NCBI GenBank assembly: GCA_023429565.1
Contig: JAEZDJ010000096.1
Location: 1-15,291 of the forward strand
Direction: 5' to 3'
DNA length: 15,291 nt
Origin: Actinomycetes bacterium
GTDB taxonomy: Bacteria > Actinomycetota > Coriobacteriia > Coriobacteriales > Eggerthellaceae
Part shown: positions 1 through 7,311 of the stretch, in pieces
Position numbering within the stretch: the first letter of the stretch is position 1
Layout of the letters: the number at the start of each line of letters is the position of its first letter
The notes under the pieces: model-generated
Told to the model about the DNA's origin: nothing
The model's input: the letters and a program-made list of their open reading frames with translations, nothing else
The model's database searches: none
Program-made: the position numbers and the translations under genes

Positions 1-1515
1 CATCATGCTGTCCAGGCCGATAACAAATACGTTTTCGATACGACCACCGTCTGCGAGCACAGGACGAAACGTGCGGTCAACGGTCACTCCCCCCAAGGGG
101 CCCTCCATCACCTCGTGAATACGACCCAGATAGAATGGCGGAGTGGCAATGGGCTTGAGGTATTCAGCGTCCTTGCCAAACAGGGAATCCTTGCCAACCG
201 CGCACAGCGCGTTATACTCATCTACGGCCTTTTGAAGAGCGGCAGCATCGATGCCGGCTTTCTCAGCGAGCTCAGCAATGCTGTCAGCCTGAAAAGCATC
301 GTCGCCCGACTCAACGATGGCGTTCCACTGGTCTAAAATGCTTAGGTTCCACTCATCGGCCAATTCCTTATTCGCAGCAAGCTGCGCATCGAACACCGCC
401 TGATCACAAATGCTCAGGCATGTACAGTTGGGCTGATTATGAATGGGCGTCGACTGCGTGATGATGTTGCCGACACGGTACATGCAACTCTCATCGACAA
501 AGCGCTCCCCCTCCTCGTTGACCCACAAGAATGGTCCACCAAAACACAGAGCGCTCCAGAAAGGACCGAATTTCTCAATCATTCCATGGCTGATGCGGTT
601 GTATTTGAGATAACACACGCCCGTGTATTCGGCAGAACCAGCAGCCAGCGCCATATTCACACCATCGCCATAATGTCCCGGCGTGCCAATGCGCTCAAGG
701 GTATCCATATCAAAGCCATATTTCTTAAGACGTTTGTCGTCGTCGGCAAAGCCACCCGTGGCCACAATAACAGCTTTTGCTTGATAGTTGACCAAGTCTC
801 CAAAAGCGTCCTGCGCGTAAACTCCGTTAACGGAGCCGCCATCACTGTAGCTAAACTCCAGAGCACGGGTGTTGAGATCGATGGTAGCCCCCTGCTTGCG
901 CAGATGCTTTTCCATCGGCGCAACGTAGCCTACATAAGCCGCGCCATCTTTCCACCAGTGAAAAGTGTCGACAGCGCCTTCCACGACACCCATCGGATAG
1001 TTGTCGATAAGACCGCTCAGCTCACATCCGCAAGTTTCAACAGCCCATTCGAGGTTCGCCGCAGAGCGATCGAGCAAATCCTTATAGAACAAGCCGTTGG
1101 GAACCCATTGCGCCTTGCCCAATTCCTCCTGCATGACAATGGAGCGATCAACCTCGATGCCTTGTTCGTGTTGATATTTGGTATCAACACCCAACGTGCC
1201 CTCAACCCCTTGACCGTTGCCTCCAACGGCAGCTTGCGCTTCAAGAAGAATAACATGGTCACCGTTCTCGACAGCTTGCGCAGCGGCAGACAGCCCTGCC
1301 ATGCCACCGCCTATGACAAGAATGTCACAGCTGATGGCTTCCGTTACCTTTGCCTGGTCGACAACGATGCCCGAACTGTTGATAGTCTCCACTGCACCCG
1401 ATGTCTCAGAAGCATTCTTCGGAGCACAGCCCGCAAGGCCTACGCCCGCCAAAGCAGCAACGCCTACTGCACCCATACCCAAGAAGTTTCTGCGAGAAAG
1501 TTTTATTTCGCTCAT
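1..1515 (-). CDS. Tat-exported FAD-binding reductase (fumarate reductase/flavocytochrome c-like flavoprotein), 3' end outside window
   Basis: This is an open frame of 505 codons that runs off the left edge, so the C-terminus is missing. Two in-frame ATGs compete. GGAGG at 1524-1528 lies 8 nt before ATG 1515 but only 2 nt before ATG 1521, so 1515 is preferred. The N-terminus carries a twin-arginine motif (SRRNFLG, R8-R9), a hydrophobic stretch and a lipobox (LAGC, C30), predicting Tat export and lipid anchoring. The FAD Rossmann motif GGGMAG lies at 69-74 with the acidic end of strand 2 at E92. Further family motifs are ATGGF (252-256), HYGDG (281-285) and GERFVDE (336-342). The FAD_binding_2 family acts on fumarate, urocanate, cardiac glycosides and many other acceptors. 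The region where fumarate reductases carry HTMGG reads EGPLGG (471-476) and lacks that histidine, so a classical fumarate reductase is unlikely. No cytochrome domain is visible. It follows a small lipoprotein gene by 23 nt, apparently in one transcript. Substrate unknown. Confidence 0.9.
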   Translation of the reverse strand, partial: MSEIKLSRRNFLGMGAVGVAALAGVGLAGCAPKNASETSGAVETINSSGIVVDQAKVTEAISCDILVIGGGMAGLSAAAQAVENGDHVILLEAQAAVGGNGQGVEGTLGVDTKYQHEQGIEVDRSIVMQEELGKAQWVPNGLFYKDLLDRSAANLEWAVETCGCELSGLIDNYPMGVVEGAVDTFHWWKDGAAYVGYVAPMEKHLRKQGATIDLNTRALEFSYSDGGSVNGVYAQDAFGDLVNYQAKAVIVATGGFADDDKRLKKYGFDMDTLERIGTPGHYGDGVNMALAAGSAEYTGVCYLKYNRISHGMIEKFGPFWSALCFGGPFLWVNEEGERFVDESCMYRVGNIITQSTPIHNQPNCTCLSICDQAVFDAQLAANKELADEWNLSILDQWNAIVESGDDAFQADSIAELAEKAGIDAAALQKAVDEYNALCAVGKDSLFGKDAEYLKPIATPPFYLGRIHEVMEGPLGGVTVDRTFRPVLADGGRIENVFVIGLDSMM

Positions 1516-1538
1516 ATTCATTTCCTCCCGTCCGTCAG

Positions 1539-1985
1539 CTAGTTAGCGGAAAAGCTTTTTGTTTTGTCGTCATAGGCAATCGTCTTGCCATCGATCGTCA
1601 CGTGGGCTTTCGTAATGCTGTAACGATAGTTGGTCTGAGCACTGTCCTCACGCGCCGTCGCGGCAGTAACGCCCTGGATGGCTATCGTGAAATCGCAGTT
1701 CTCGAGAACGAGATCCCTCACGCCTTCGGTCTGCTGCAACTCTTCAAAAAACCAGGCAAACTGCGGATCGTTCTGGCTGATGGTCGCAGGACTATCATCC
1801 TGGGTAAGCCCCGTGTCCTCTGCAGCAGCAAGCACGGTGCTCGCACCTTTGATGACAGCTTTTGCACTTACGCGATCATCGTTCGACACACTGTTGCCAG
1901 AACATGCGACAAGACCAAACATCGCGATAAGCGCCAACGCCGCGAAAACTACGGCCGCCATCCTTTTACTCGAAGTTCTCTTCAC
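1539..1985 (-). CDS. Small lipoprotein of unknown function, upstream partner of the exported flavoprotein
   Basis: This is a 148-residue protein starting with GTG at 1985. GGAAGGG at 1993-1999 lies 7 nt upstream, which supports that start; an internal ATG (residue 9) is the alternative. The N-terminus is a typical lipoprotein signal: basic KR/KR residues, a hydrophobic stretch and the lipobox LVAC with the lipidated cysteine at residue 28. The mature part (about 120 residues) is soluble and looks alpha/beta. The C-terminal section alternates short beta-like strands (FTIAIQ, YRYSITKAHVTIDG). I recognise no domain and see no heme motif (CXXCH) or FMN-binding motif. Its stop is 23 nt before the flavoprotein start, so the two are probably co-transcribed. 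Because both are predicted outer-face lipoproteins, a role as accessory subunit, folding aid or electron-transfer partner is possible, but this is inference only. Confidence 0.8.
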   Translation of the reverse strand: MKRTSSKRMAAVVFAALALIAMFGLVACSGNSVSNDDRVSAKAVIKGASTVLAAAEDTGLTQDDSPATISQNDPQFAWFFEELQQTEGVRDLVLENCDFTIAIQGVTAATAREDSAQTNYRYSITKAHVTIDGKTIAYDDKTKSFSAN

Positions 1986-2081
1986 CCTGAATCCCTTCCT
2001 TCCTTTTGATCTACTCGTTGATGCCTTTTGTCTTCAAAATTCCTGCGCACGGGCATCCGCGCAGCTCGAAACAATGATGCG

Positions 2082-2110
2082 AAGATAGGTGGGCAAAAGC
2101 CACATCACAA
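2082..2110 (-). promoter_or_regulatory. Candidate sigma-70-type promoter of the lipoprotein/flavoprotein unit
   Basis: On the minus strand, TTGTGA (2105-2110) and TATCTT (2082-2087) are separated by exactly 17 nt, each matching consensus at four of six positions. Transcription would start near 2075, giving a leader of about 90 nt before the GTG at 1985. The position is sensible: just after the hairpin that ends the regulator gene. The leader contains a small hairpin (CTGCGC/GCGCAG arms, 2043-2064) of unknown meaning. Confidence 0.45.
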
Positions 2111-2130
2111 AGAGGTGAATTCATGAAAGC

Positions 2131-2161
2131 AAGCAGCTCATCAGATTCTGATGAGCTGCTT
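2131..2161 (-). terminator. Perfect palindromic hairpin downstream of the LuxR-type gene, probable terminator
   Basis: Positions 2131-2145 and 2147-2161 are a perfect 15-base inverted repeat around one central base (in practice a stem of about 13 bp with a small loop). It begins 53 nt after the regulator's stop codon and lies before the next promoter, the usual place for a transcription terminator. The T-tract is poor on both strands (GCTTTC after the stem on the minus strand), so termination may be inefficient. With this symmetry it could also be a protein-binding operator just upstream of the flavoprotein promoter. Confidence 0.5.
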
Positions 2162-2213
2162 TAACTGGTAGTATTTATGCCGTAGATAAAAGGTGCAAAC
2201 CGCAAAGGCAGGG

Positions 2214-3689
2214 TCATTTCTGCATTCGTTTAGCCTTCATGGCATCGAGAAATTCTTGGCGATTATGAAAATCGCCTTTCTCGTAGATGTGCCGCACGTG
2301 AGTCTTGACGGTATTCTCGGAAACGAAGAGTTTCTCAGCAATATAGGGTGCGCTACGCCCCTCGCACAGCAACAGCGCGACATCCTTTTCACGCGGCGTC
2401 AATCCGCACACATGCGCCAACTCTTCCACAGCGTCCTTTGCCCCGTCTCCATGCGACGCACTCGATTCGCGCGGGAGACTGAAAGTGGGCCATCCCTTCA
2501 AGTAGCGGCCGAGCAACGCAAAGCACGCCAGCAACAGCGCATATGTCAACACCATCAGGACAATACTAAACGCGAGCGGACCAATGCCAGTGTTCTGCAG
2601 CAACAGAACAATAATGGCACCTAACAGAATACCCACCTGTTCAACGCCCATAGCAGCAGCCACAGAAACAGTGATGTTTCTGGAACGTTGTGCGAAAAAA
2701 GCAATCAAACACCAGATGAGAATGTCAAATCCAGCATAGCCAAGCGACACCAACACACGGCCCGGCACCTCAAGCTGCCCCTCGAACAAGGCGACAGTCA
2801 ACACAATCGCACCCATAGCTACCAATGAGATTGCCACGCGAAAAAGCGCACTCAGCTTCTCAAACGGCAACAATAGACAGGCTGCGAAAAACACAGCAGA
2901 CGCGACTCCACGCGAAAGCGACGCATCCATGCCACCAAAAATGAACGAGGGAGGGAAAGGCGTCTTATACTGCGACATCACTCCAAAGATAGTACAGGTC
3001 ACCAAAACCACAAGCATAAACTGCAAGTCGATCCCCATGAAAGTACGTCCGGACACTTTGATTGAGGGTGAAGGTGGACCCACTGAAACGAGAGCCCGAT
3101 CGTCATCGAGAGGCAATCGGTAAACAGGGCTGTCTTGCGCAGCATGAAGGGCCCAAAACAAAGCCAACGACCCTAAAGGCAACAAGCAGCCAAATATCCA
3201 TTTAGCATCATCAGGTACGACATCGAGAGCAAGGTTTACAAACAGGCCAAGTCCCCAAGCACCCGAAACATGAAGCAAAGCCTTCTCAATCCCTTGAGCA
3301 ACCGCAACCACACCCCACGGTACGATAAAATAGCCCATTGAAGCACCAACGAGTATACCCCCCAGATAATAAAGCACTGTAACATCCGCTCCACGCGCGA
3401 AAGCACATAGCACAGCACCGATCACCCCAATTGCGGCAACGAGTCCCAAAGCACCACCATGCCAGAGCCGCGCGACGTCTCTCACCCACACAGCCGCCGC
3501 AATTACGCCCACGATGCTTCCCGCAAGCATCCAGAGCGTCATGAACTGCGAAGCACTGATGTCGGCGACATCGTCAAGGGCAGAGCCAAACATGCATTGG
3601 TCCATCCACACCCAGAATAACAACGACCCCGTAATTGCCAACCACGAAGCCGATCCCGTCAGCTTTCCCTCTATACCCGCGCGGATCAC
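2214..3689 (-). CDS. Membrane-embedded LuxR-family transcriptional regulator (multi-TM sensor plus C-terminal HTH)
   Basis: The frame is open from an ATG at 3818, but I place the start at GTG 3689 (491 residues). A strong ribosome-binding site (AGGGGAGGG, core GGAGG 3696-3700) lies 6 nt upstream, and a promoter at 3741-3768 would begin transcription inside the longer frame. The first about 400 residues hold many hydrophobic helices, starting about residue 14, in an MFS-like arrangement of probably 12 segments. The C-terminus (about 430-485) is a LuxR/GerE helix-turn-helix: LTPREKDVALLL followed by the recognition region VSENTVKTHVRHIY. There is no receiver domain. This architecture is common in Eggerthellaceae, where a membrane domain is thought to sense a small molecule and control a nearby, often flavoprotein, gene. 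Here the lipoprotein/flavoprotein pair lies immediately downstream under its own promoter and is the natural candidate target. The ligand is unknown. Confidence 0.9.
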   Translation of the reverse strand: MIRAGIEGKLTGSASWLAITGSLLFWVWMDQCMFGSALDDVADISASQFMTLWMLAGSIVGVIAAAVWVRDVARLWHGGALGLVAAIGVIGAVLCAFARGADVTVLYYLGGILVGASMGYFIVPWGVVAVAQGIEKALLHVSGAWGLGLFVNLALDVVPDDAKWIFGCLLPLGSLALFWALHAAQDSPVYRLPLDDDRALVSVGPPSPSIKVSGRTFMGIDLQFMLVVLVTCTIFGVMSQYKTPFPPSFIFGGMDASLSRGVASAVFFAACLLLPFEKLSALFRVAISLVAMGAIVLTVALFEGQLEVPGRVLVSLGYAGFDILIWCLIAFFAQRSRNITVSVAAAMGVEQVGILLGAIIVLLLQNTGIGPLAFSIVLMVLTYALLLACFALLGRYLKGWPTFSLPRESSASHGDGAKDAVEELAHVCGLTPREKDVALLLCEGRSAPYIAEKLFVSENTVKTHVRHIYEKGDFHNRQEFLDAMKAKRMQK

Positions 3690-3704
3690 GGAGTCCCTCC
3701 CCTC
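3690..3704 (-). promoter_or_regulatory. Strong ribosome-binding site that fixes the GTG start of the LuxR-type regulator
   Basis: On the minus strand this reads GAGGGGAGGGACTCC immediately before GTG 3689. The GGAGG core has 6 nt spacing. The upstream ATG alternatives at 3818 and 3734 lack a comparable site. Confidence 0.7.
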
Positions 3705-3740
3705 AAGCGGTTTCTCATTGCGACTAAGCCACATTCGACA

Positions 3741-3768
3741 ACTATACCCTATGGGTGCCCATGTCGAA
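3741..3768 (-). promoter_or_regulatory. Candidate promoter of the LuxR-type regulator gene
   Basis: On the minus strand, TTCGAC (3763-3768) and TATAGT (3741-3746) are separated by 16 nt. The -10 matches the TATAAT consensus at five of six positions. A transcript starting near 3734 would have a leader of about 45 nt before the strong ribosome-binding site and GTG 3689. This agrees with the shorter coding region and argues against the ATG at 3818. Confidence 0.45.
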
Positions 3769-3987
3769 AATGAGTTTTCGCAAAGTGAGACGATAGGTCC
3801 CATCAAACCGATTGTCATTGCGATTCCACGCCATCGAATCTCCCGATTTCAACATTGAACGACGAATGCACATTTTGACGTACGGAAGTTTTATACTCTG
3901 GCCTCACGGGAGCCTCTGCCCCCGTTCGCACTACATCGTGCCTGATCGTAGTTTATATCGGGTGACTTGTACCAGGAAGGCGACCAT
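3769..3987. other. Gene-free stretch between the regulator promoter and the MFS/small-ORF end
   Basis: I see no convincing coding region on either strand here. An imperfect hairpin with ACGGG/CCCGT arms lies at 3906-3925 but has no T-tract on either side, so it is at best a weak terminator for the MFS transcript. The TTTTATACT on the plus strand near 3890 lacks a properly spaced -35 and no gene follows it. Confidence 0.5.
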
Positions 3988-4131
3988 TTATTTCTTCATT
4001 ATGTCGCTCATTGCATTTGGAAAATTTTCGATAACATGGAAGAAATTGGCAGGGCAAGGCGTCGCACCCGTCCTATGGGCGGCGCGCAATCCCACCCCAA
4101 AAACCGCACCCATGCCACCAACGACGAGCAC
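3988..4131 (-). CDS. Possible small ORF (47 codons) directly after the MFS gene; may be a remnant
   Basis: A frame opens with GTG at 4131, two bases after the MFS stop codon, and ends with TAA at 3988-3990. The first about 18 residues are a glycine-rich hydrophobic stretch (VLVVGGMGAVFGVGLRA). The rest is short and polar with no motif. The close spacing would allow translational coupling, since there is no separate ribosome-binding site. The opening vaguely recalls the N-terminal membrane anchor of RnfB, but no ferredoxin cysteine pattern follows, so if that resemblance is real this is only a remnant. It could equally be a chance frame. Confidence 0.25.
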   Translation of the reverse strand: MLVVGGMGAVFGVGLRAAHRTGATPCPANFFHVIENFPNAMSDIMKK

Positions 4132-4133
4132 CC

Positions 4134-5369
4134 CTAGTCAGAGGGCTTTGTTTTCTCGGGCATCCTCCACAGCAGGACGAACCCAACCACAAACAGCACG
4201 GCGATAGACAGCACACCCAGCGAAGAGTTTCCGGTGATCTGCGTGAACACACTCACCAGAAGCGTTCCCATAACAGCGGCATACTTTCCGAAAATATCAA
4301 AGAAACCATAGTATTCGTTCGCATGCTCTTTGGGGATGAGCTTGCCGAACTCCGAACGTGACAGCGCTTGTATGCCACCTTGGAACAAGCCCACGCAGAG
4401 GGCGAGAATCCAGAACTCCACCGCCTCCCGCAGGAACAGCGCGGCGAACAGGGTGATGCAGAAATAGGCCCCTATAGCCACAAGCAGCATGCGCTTCGTG
4501 CCGAACCTCGTGGACAGACGTCCGTAGACGATGGCCGAAGGAAATGCCACAAACTGCGTCACCAGCAACGCCAGAACGAGCTGCGTCGCGTCGATTCCCA
4601 AATCCGTGCCGTAGCTCGTGGACATCTTGATGATGGTGTGCACGCCGTCAATGTAGAAGAAAAACGCCAACATGAACAAACGCAGGCGCCGATCCCCAAA
4701 CATTCTTTTCAGCGTGCGCCACAAGCCAGAGAACGTGTCTTTGAAAAGATGAGGCGGCCGCTCTTTGTAATGAGTCTGATGCACCGTGCGAAGAAGCGGG
4801 ATGCTGAACGCCACCCACCACGCGGCCGTGACCACAAAAGCTATTCTCATCCCCACATCCACAGGGATTCCGACAGACGGTCCCGCCAGCACGACCGCAA
4901 GACAGGCGATGAACGGTATGCAGGAACCGATGTATCCCCATGCGTAGCCCTGGGCGGAAACCTCGTCGTAACGGTCCTCGGTCGTGGCGTCTACGAGGAA
5001 CGCGTCATAGAACACCATGGATCCGTTCAGCATGATGGAGGCCACAACGTAGACCACAAGAAACGCCAGCGCGCCAACCGGAACGCCCAGCGCCGCCAAG
5101 GCGATGGCACCCGTGCCGACGAAGCCGGCGAAAAATTTCTTCTTGTTGCCCTTGAGATCGGCCAAGCTGCCCAAGAGGGGCATGAGCAACGCCAAAATCA
5201 GCGAGGCAACCGTCTCGGCATAGCCCCAGGCGACCACCACCGACGAACCTGGTTCGGCGAGCGCCTTGAAATATACGGGAATGAGGGCTGTTGCCAACAG
5301 CACGAAGGCCGAATTTCCCACGTCGTAGAGCACCCAGCTCTTTTCCTGCCGGGTCAGCCTTCCAGCCAT
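4134..5369 (-). CDS. UMF1/Atg22-like MFS transporter
   Basis: I choose ATG 5369 (411 residues). A GAGAGG ribosome-binding site lies 6 nt upstream, while the ATG at 5432 that extends the frame has none. The protein is a hydrophobic 12-helix-type carrier. Its opening LTRQEKSWVLYDVGNSAF is typical of the UMF1 branch of the major facilitator superfamily (related to vacuolar Atg22 effluxers). The loop after helix 2 carries a motif-A-like GSLADLKGNKKK, and a second copy appears between the halves (YGRLSTRFGTKR). Substrates of bacterial UMF1 proteins are largely unknown. The gene lies 169 nt downstream of the heme ABC ATPase, on the same strand. A TACAAT at 5431-5436 could be a -10, but without a clear -35, so I cannot say whether it is read through from the heme operon or transcribed alone. 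A link to heme or porphyrin efflux is speculative. Confidence 0.85.
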   Translation of the reverse strand: MAGRLTRQEKSWVLYDVGNSAFVLLATALIPVYFKALAEPGSSVVVAWGYAETVASLILALLMPLLGSLADLKGNKKKFFAGFVGTGAIALAALGVPVGALAFLVVYVVASIMLNGSMVFYDAFLVDATTEDRYDEVSAQGYAWGYIGSCIPFIACLAVVLAGPSVGIPVDVGMRIAFVVTAAWWVAFSIPLLRTVHQTHYKERPPHLFKDTFSGLWRTLKRMFGDRRLRLFMLAFFFYIDGVHTIIKMSTSYGTDLGIDATQLVLALLVTQFVAFPSAIVYGRLSTRFGTKRMLLVAIGAYFCITLFAALFLREAVEFWILALCVGLFQGGIQALSRSEFGKLIPKEHANEYYGFFDIFGKYAAVMGTLLVSVFTQITGNSSLGVLSIAVLFVVGFVLLWRMPEKTKPSD

Positions 5370-5538
5370 AGCTCGCCTCTCTGCACGGCGGTTCCCCAGC
5401 GGGAGACCGATGATCGACCATCCTTCGCCCATTGTAAACGACAGGATGCAGCTTCACCGGTAAAATCCCCGTCAAGAGCGCGGCCAGAGCACGCGATCGT
5501 TCGAAAACGACGCCCAACGCCGAGGGCCACGCACTCGC

Positions 5539-6315
5539 TCAGACGGCGAGCACGAACGGCCTTCCGCCGACGTCCGTCACCTCAAGCGCCACGCCGAACA
5601 CCTCTTCGATGAGGGCAGGAGTCACGACGTCACAGGGATCGCCCTGCGCGGCAACCCGCCCTCCGACAAGCGCAACGACCTCGTCGCTGTAGCGCAACGC
5701 CTGGTTGATGTCGTGCAACACCATGACCACCGTCATGCCGAACTCCTCGTTCAGGCGCCTCACAAGCTGCAGGATATCCAGCTGGTAACGCACGTCGAGA
5801 TACGTGGTCGGCTCATCCAGAAGCAGCACCTTTGACCCCTGCGCAAGCGCCATGGCAATCCACACGCGCTGCGCCTGCCCGCCGGACAGTGAGGACACCG
5901 ACTGCTTCGCGACGGCGGAAAGTCCCGTGGTCTCCAGAGCCCAGCTCACCATGCGCTCATCCTCGTCGGAATTTGGGCAGCACCCGATGGCCCGATAGGG
6001 GAACCGCCCATAGCCCACCAGCTTCTCCACCGACAGATCGGCGGGAGCGGCGTTGCGCTGATGTACGATTGCCACCAACTTCGCAAAGTCGCGCAGACGC
6101 AGCATGCCGACGTCGCCACCACGCAGAAACACACGTCCCGCCTGGGGTTTGAGATTCTGGGTCATGAGGTTGAACAGCGTCGTCTTGCCCGATCCGTTGG
6201 CCCCGATGAGCGTTGTCACCACACCCTCGTGCAGATCGAGGCTCAGCCCCTCAAAAATCTGCTTCTTTCCATACGAAAACGACAGGTCAGAAATCGTGAA
6301 CACCTTATTCGCCAT
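5539..6315 (-). CDS. Heme/iron ABC transporter ATP-binding protein (FecE/HtsC-type)
   Basis: This 258-residue protein is the expected size for the ATPase of a FecCD-type importer; it sits on the cytoplasmic face and powers uptake. All nucleotide-binding motifs are present: Walker A GANGSGKTT (38-46), Q-loop glutamine in VHQRN (Q86), signature LSGGQ (143-147), Walker B LLLDEP (164-169) and switch histidine H201. Its ATG lies inside the end of the permease gene (11-nt overlap), preceded by GGAG at 5 nt, so the two are translationally coupled. Family motifs alone allow iron-siderophore, cobalamin or heme. The IsdE-like binding protein and the heme-binding surface proteins encoded upstream point to heme. 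A short TCGTT-TTCG-AACGA hairpin lies after the stop without a T-tract. Confidence 0.93.
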   Translation of the reverse strand: MANKVFTISDLSFSYGKKQIFEGLSLDLHEGVVTTLIGANGSGKTTLFNLMTQNLKPQAGRVFLRGGDVGMLRLRDFAKLVAIVHQRNAAPADLSVEKLVGYGRFPYRAIGCCPNSDEDERMVSWALETTGLSAVAKQSVSSLSGGQAQRVWIAMALAQGSKVLLLDEPTTYLDVRYQLDILQLVRRLNEEFGMTVVMVLHDINQALRYSDEVVALVGGRVAAQGDPCDVVTPALIEEVFGVALEVTDVGGRPFVLAV

Positions 6316-7297
6316 AGCTGCTCCGGGCCTTTCTCAACAGCAGGATGAACACAGGACCGCCCACGATGGACATGATGACCGCTGCGCTGATCTCGTACGG
6401 CGCAGCGATGGTGCGGCCAATGGTGTCAGCCAGCAGCAGGCAGAACGCCCCCAGCACCACCGAATAGGGCACGAGAACCCGATGCGTCGTGCCCACCACA
6501 AGCCGCGCAATATGGGGAACGATGAGCCCGAGAAAGCTGATTGGACCGATGATGGCCGTGGAAATAGACGCCAGCAGCACGGCGATGGCGGAGATGAACA
6601 CGCGATTTTTATTCACGTCGACGCCAAGGGAGCGCGCCGTCTTGTCCTCAAGCGCCAGCAGGTCGCAGCGTTTCGTCACGAGCATCGCCAGAATCAGGCC
6701 GATCACCCCATAGATGAGCAGCGTTTTGAAGTCGTCCCAGGTTTTCATCGTTATGTTGGCATCCACCAAGCTGGCCACGCTGCTGGAGGTCGACCCACCC
6801 CCGGAGCTGAAAGCCGACATGATGCCCGTGAACATCGCGCTCACGGCCACGCCCACCAAGATGATGCGCAGCGGAGACAACCCGTTTCGCCACGACAGGC
6901 TATACACCAGCAAAAATGCCACCATACCGCCCACAAACGCAAACACGGGCGTGAAGAACAGCAGCGCTGGAAAGAATGCCGTCACCAGCACGGCAGCCAA
7001 CGAAGCACCCGAATTGATGCCGATGAGGCCCGGATCGGCCAACGGGTTGCGAATGGCCGCCTGCAAAAGAACGCCGGAGACCGCAATGGCCGCGCCTCCG
7101 ACCATCGCGATGAAGATACGCGGGAAGCGTAGGTCATAGATGGTCGAAACGGTATCGCCATACGCGACGAACAGACCATTGAATAGCTGATCAGACGTCA
7201 CTCGCAGGCTTCCCGCATTCACGGCCACCACGAACAGCGCGATGAGTGCCACAGCAGTGACGGCAAATGCCACTGCCTTGCGCCAGGTGCTTACCAT
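6305..7297 (-). CDS. Heme/iron ABC transporter permease (FecCD/BtuC family)
   Basis: This 330-residue integral membrane protein forms the homodimeric channel of the importer. Family hallmarks are GVLLQAAIRNPLADPGLIG followed by NSGAS in the N-terminal third, and LGLIVPHIARLVVG in the C-terminal part, the region that contacts the ATPase. I count about nine to ten hydrophobic segments. The start is ATG 7297: GGAAGGGA lies 5 nt upstream and overlaps the end of the binding-protein gene, whose stop is only 14 nt away. The 3' end overlaps the ATPase start by 11 nt. The coupling of binding protein, permease and ATPase is that of a single transporter operon. Heme is the inferred substrate because of the neighbours; the permease sequence itself does not show it. 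Confidence 0.94.
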   Translation of the reverse strand: MVSTWRKAVAFAVTAVALIALFVVAVNAGSLRVTSDQLFNGLFVAYGDTVSTIYDLRFPRIFIAMVGGAAIAVSGVLLQAAIRNPLADPGLIGINSGASLAAVLVTAFFPALLFFTPVFAFVGGMVAFLLVYSLSWRNGLSPLRIILVGVAVSAMFTGIMSAFSSGGGSTSSSVASLVDANITMKTWDDFKTLLIYGVIGLILAMLVTKRCDLLALEDKTARSLGVDVNKNRVFISAIAVLLASISTAIIGPISFLGLIVPHIARLVVGTTHRVLVPYSVVLGAFCLLLADTIGRTIAAPYEISAAVIMSIVGGPVFILLLRKARSSYGE

Positions 7298-7311
7298 CCA
7301 GATCCCTTCCT

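Noticed and set aside
439..1542. 367-codon plus-strand frame opposite the flavoprotein
   Set aside because: The minus strand is open across the whole region and shows Tat, lipobox and FAD motifs; the plus frame has none.
3690..3818. ATG 3818 as start of the LuxR-type regulator
   Set aside because: It lacks a ribosome-binding site and would lie upstream of the likely transcription start; GTG 3689 has an excellent site.
3906..3925. Hairpin considered as a terminator of the MFS transcript
   Set aside because: Imperfect stem, no T-tract on either strand and more than 200 nt from the stop codon.
5370..5432. ATG 5432 as start of the MFS gene
   Set aside because: No ribosome-binding site there; ATG 5369 has GAGAGG at 6 nt and begins with the conserved UMF1 opening.
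4368..5612. 414-codon plus-strand frame opposite the MFS gene
   Set aside because: Translation is dominated by Arg, Gln, His and Glu with no hydrophobic core, typical of the reverse strand of a membrane-protein gene.
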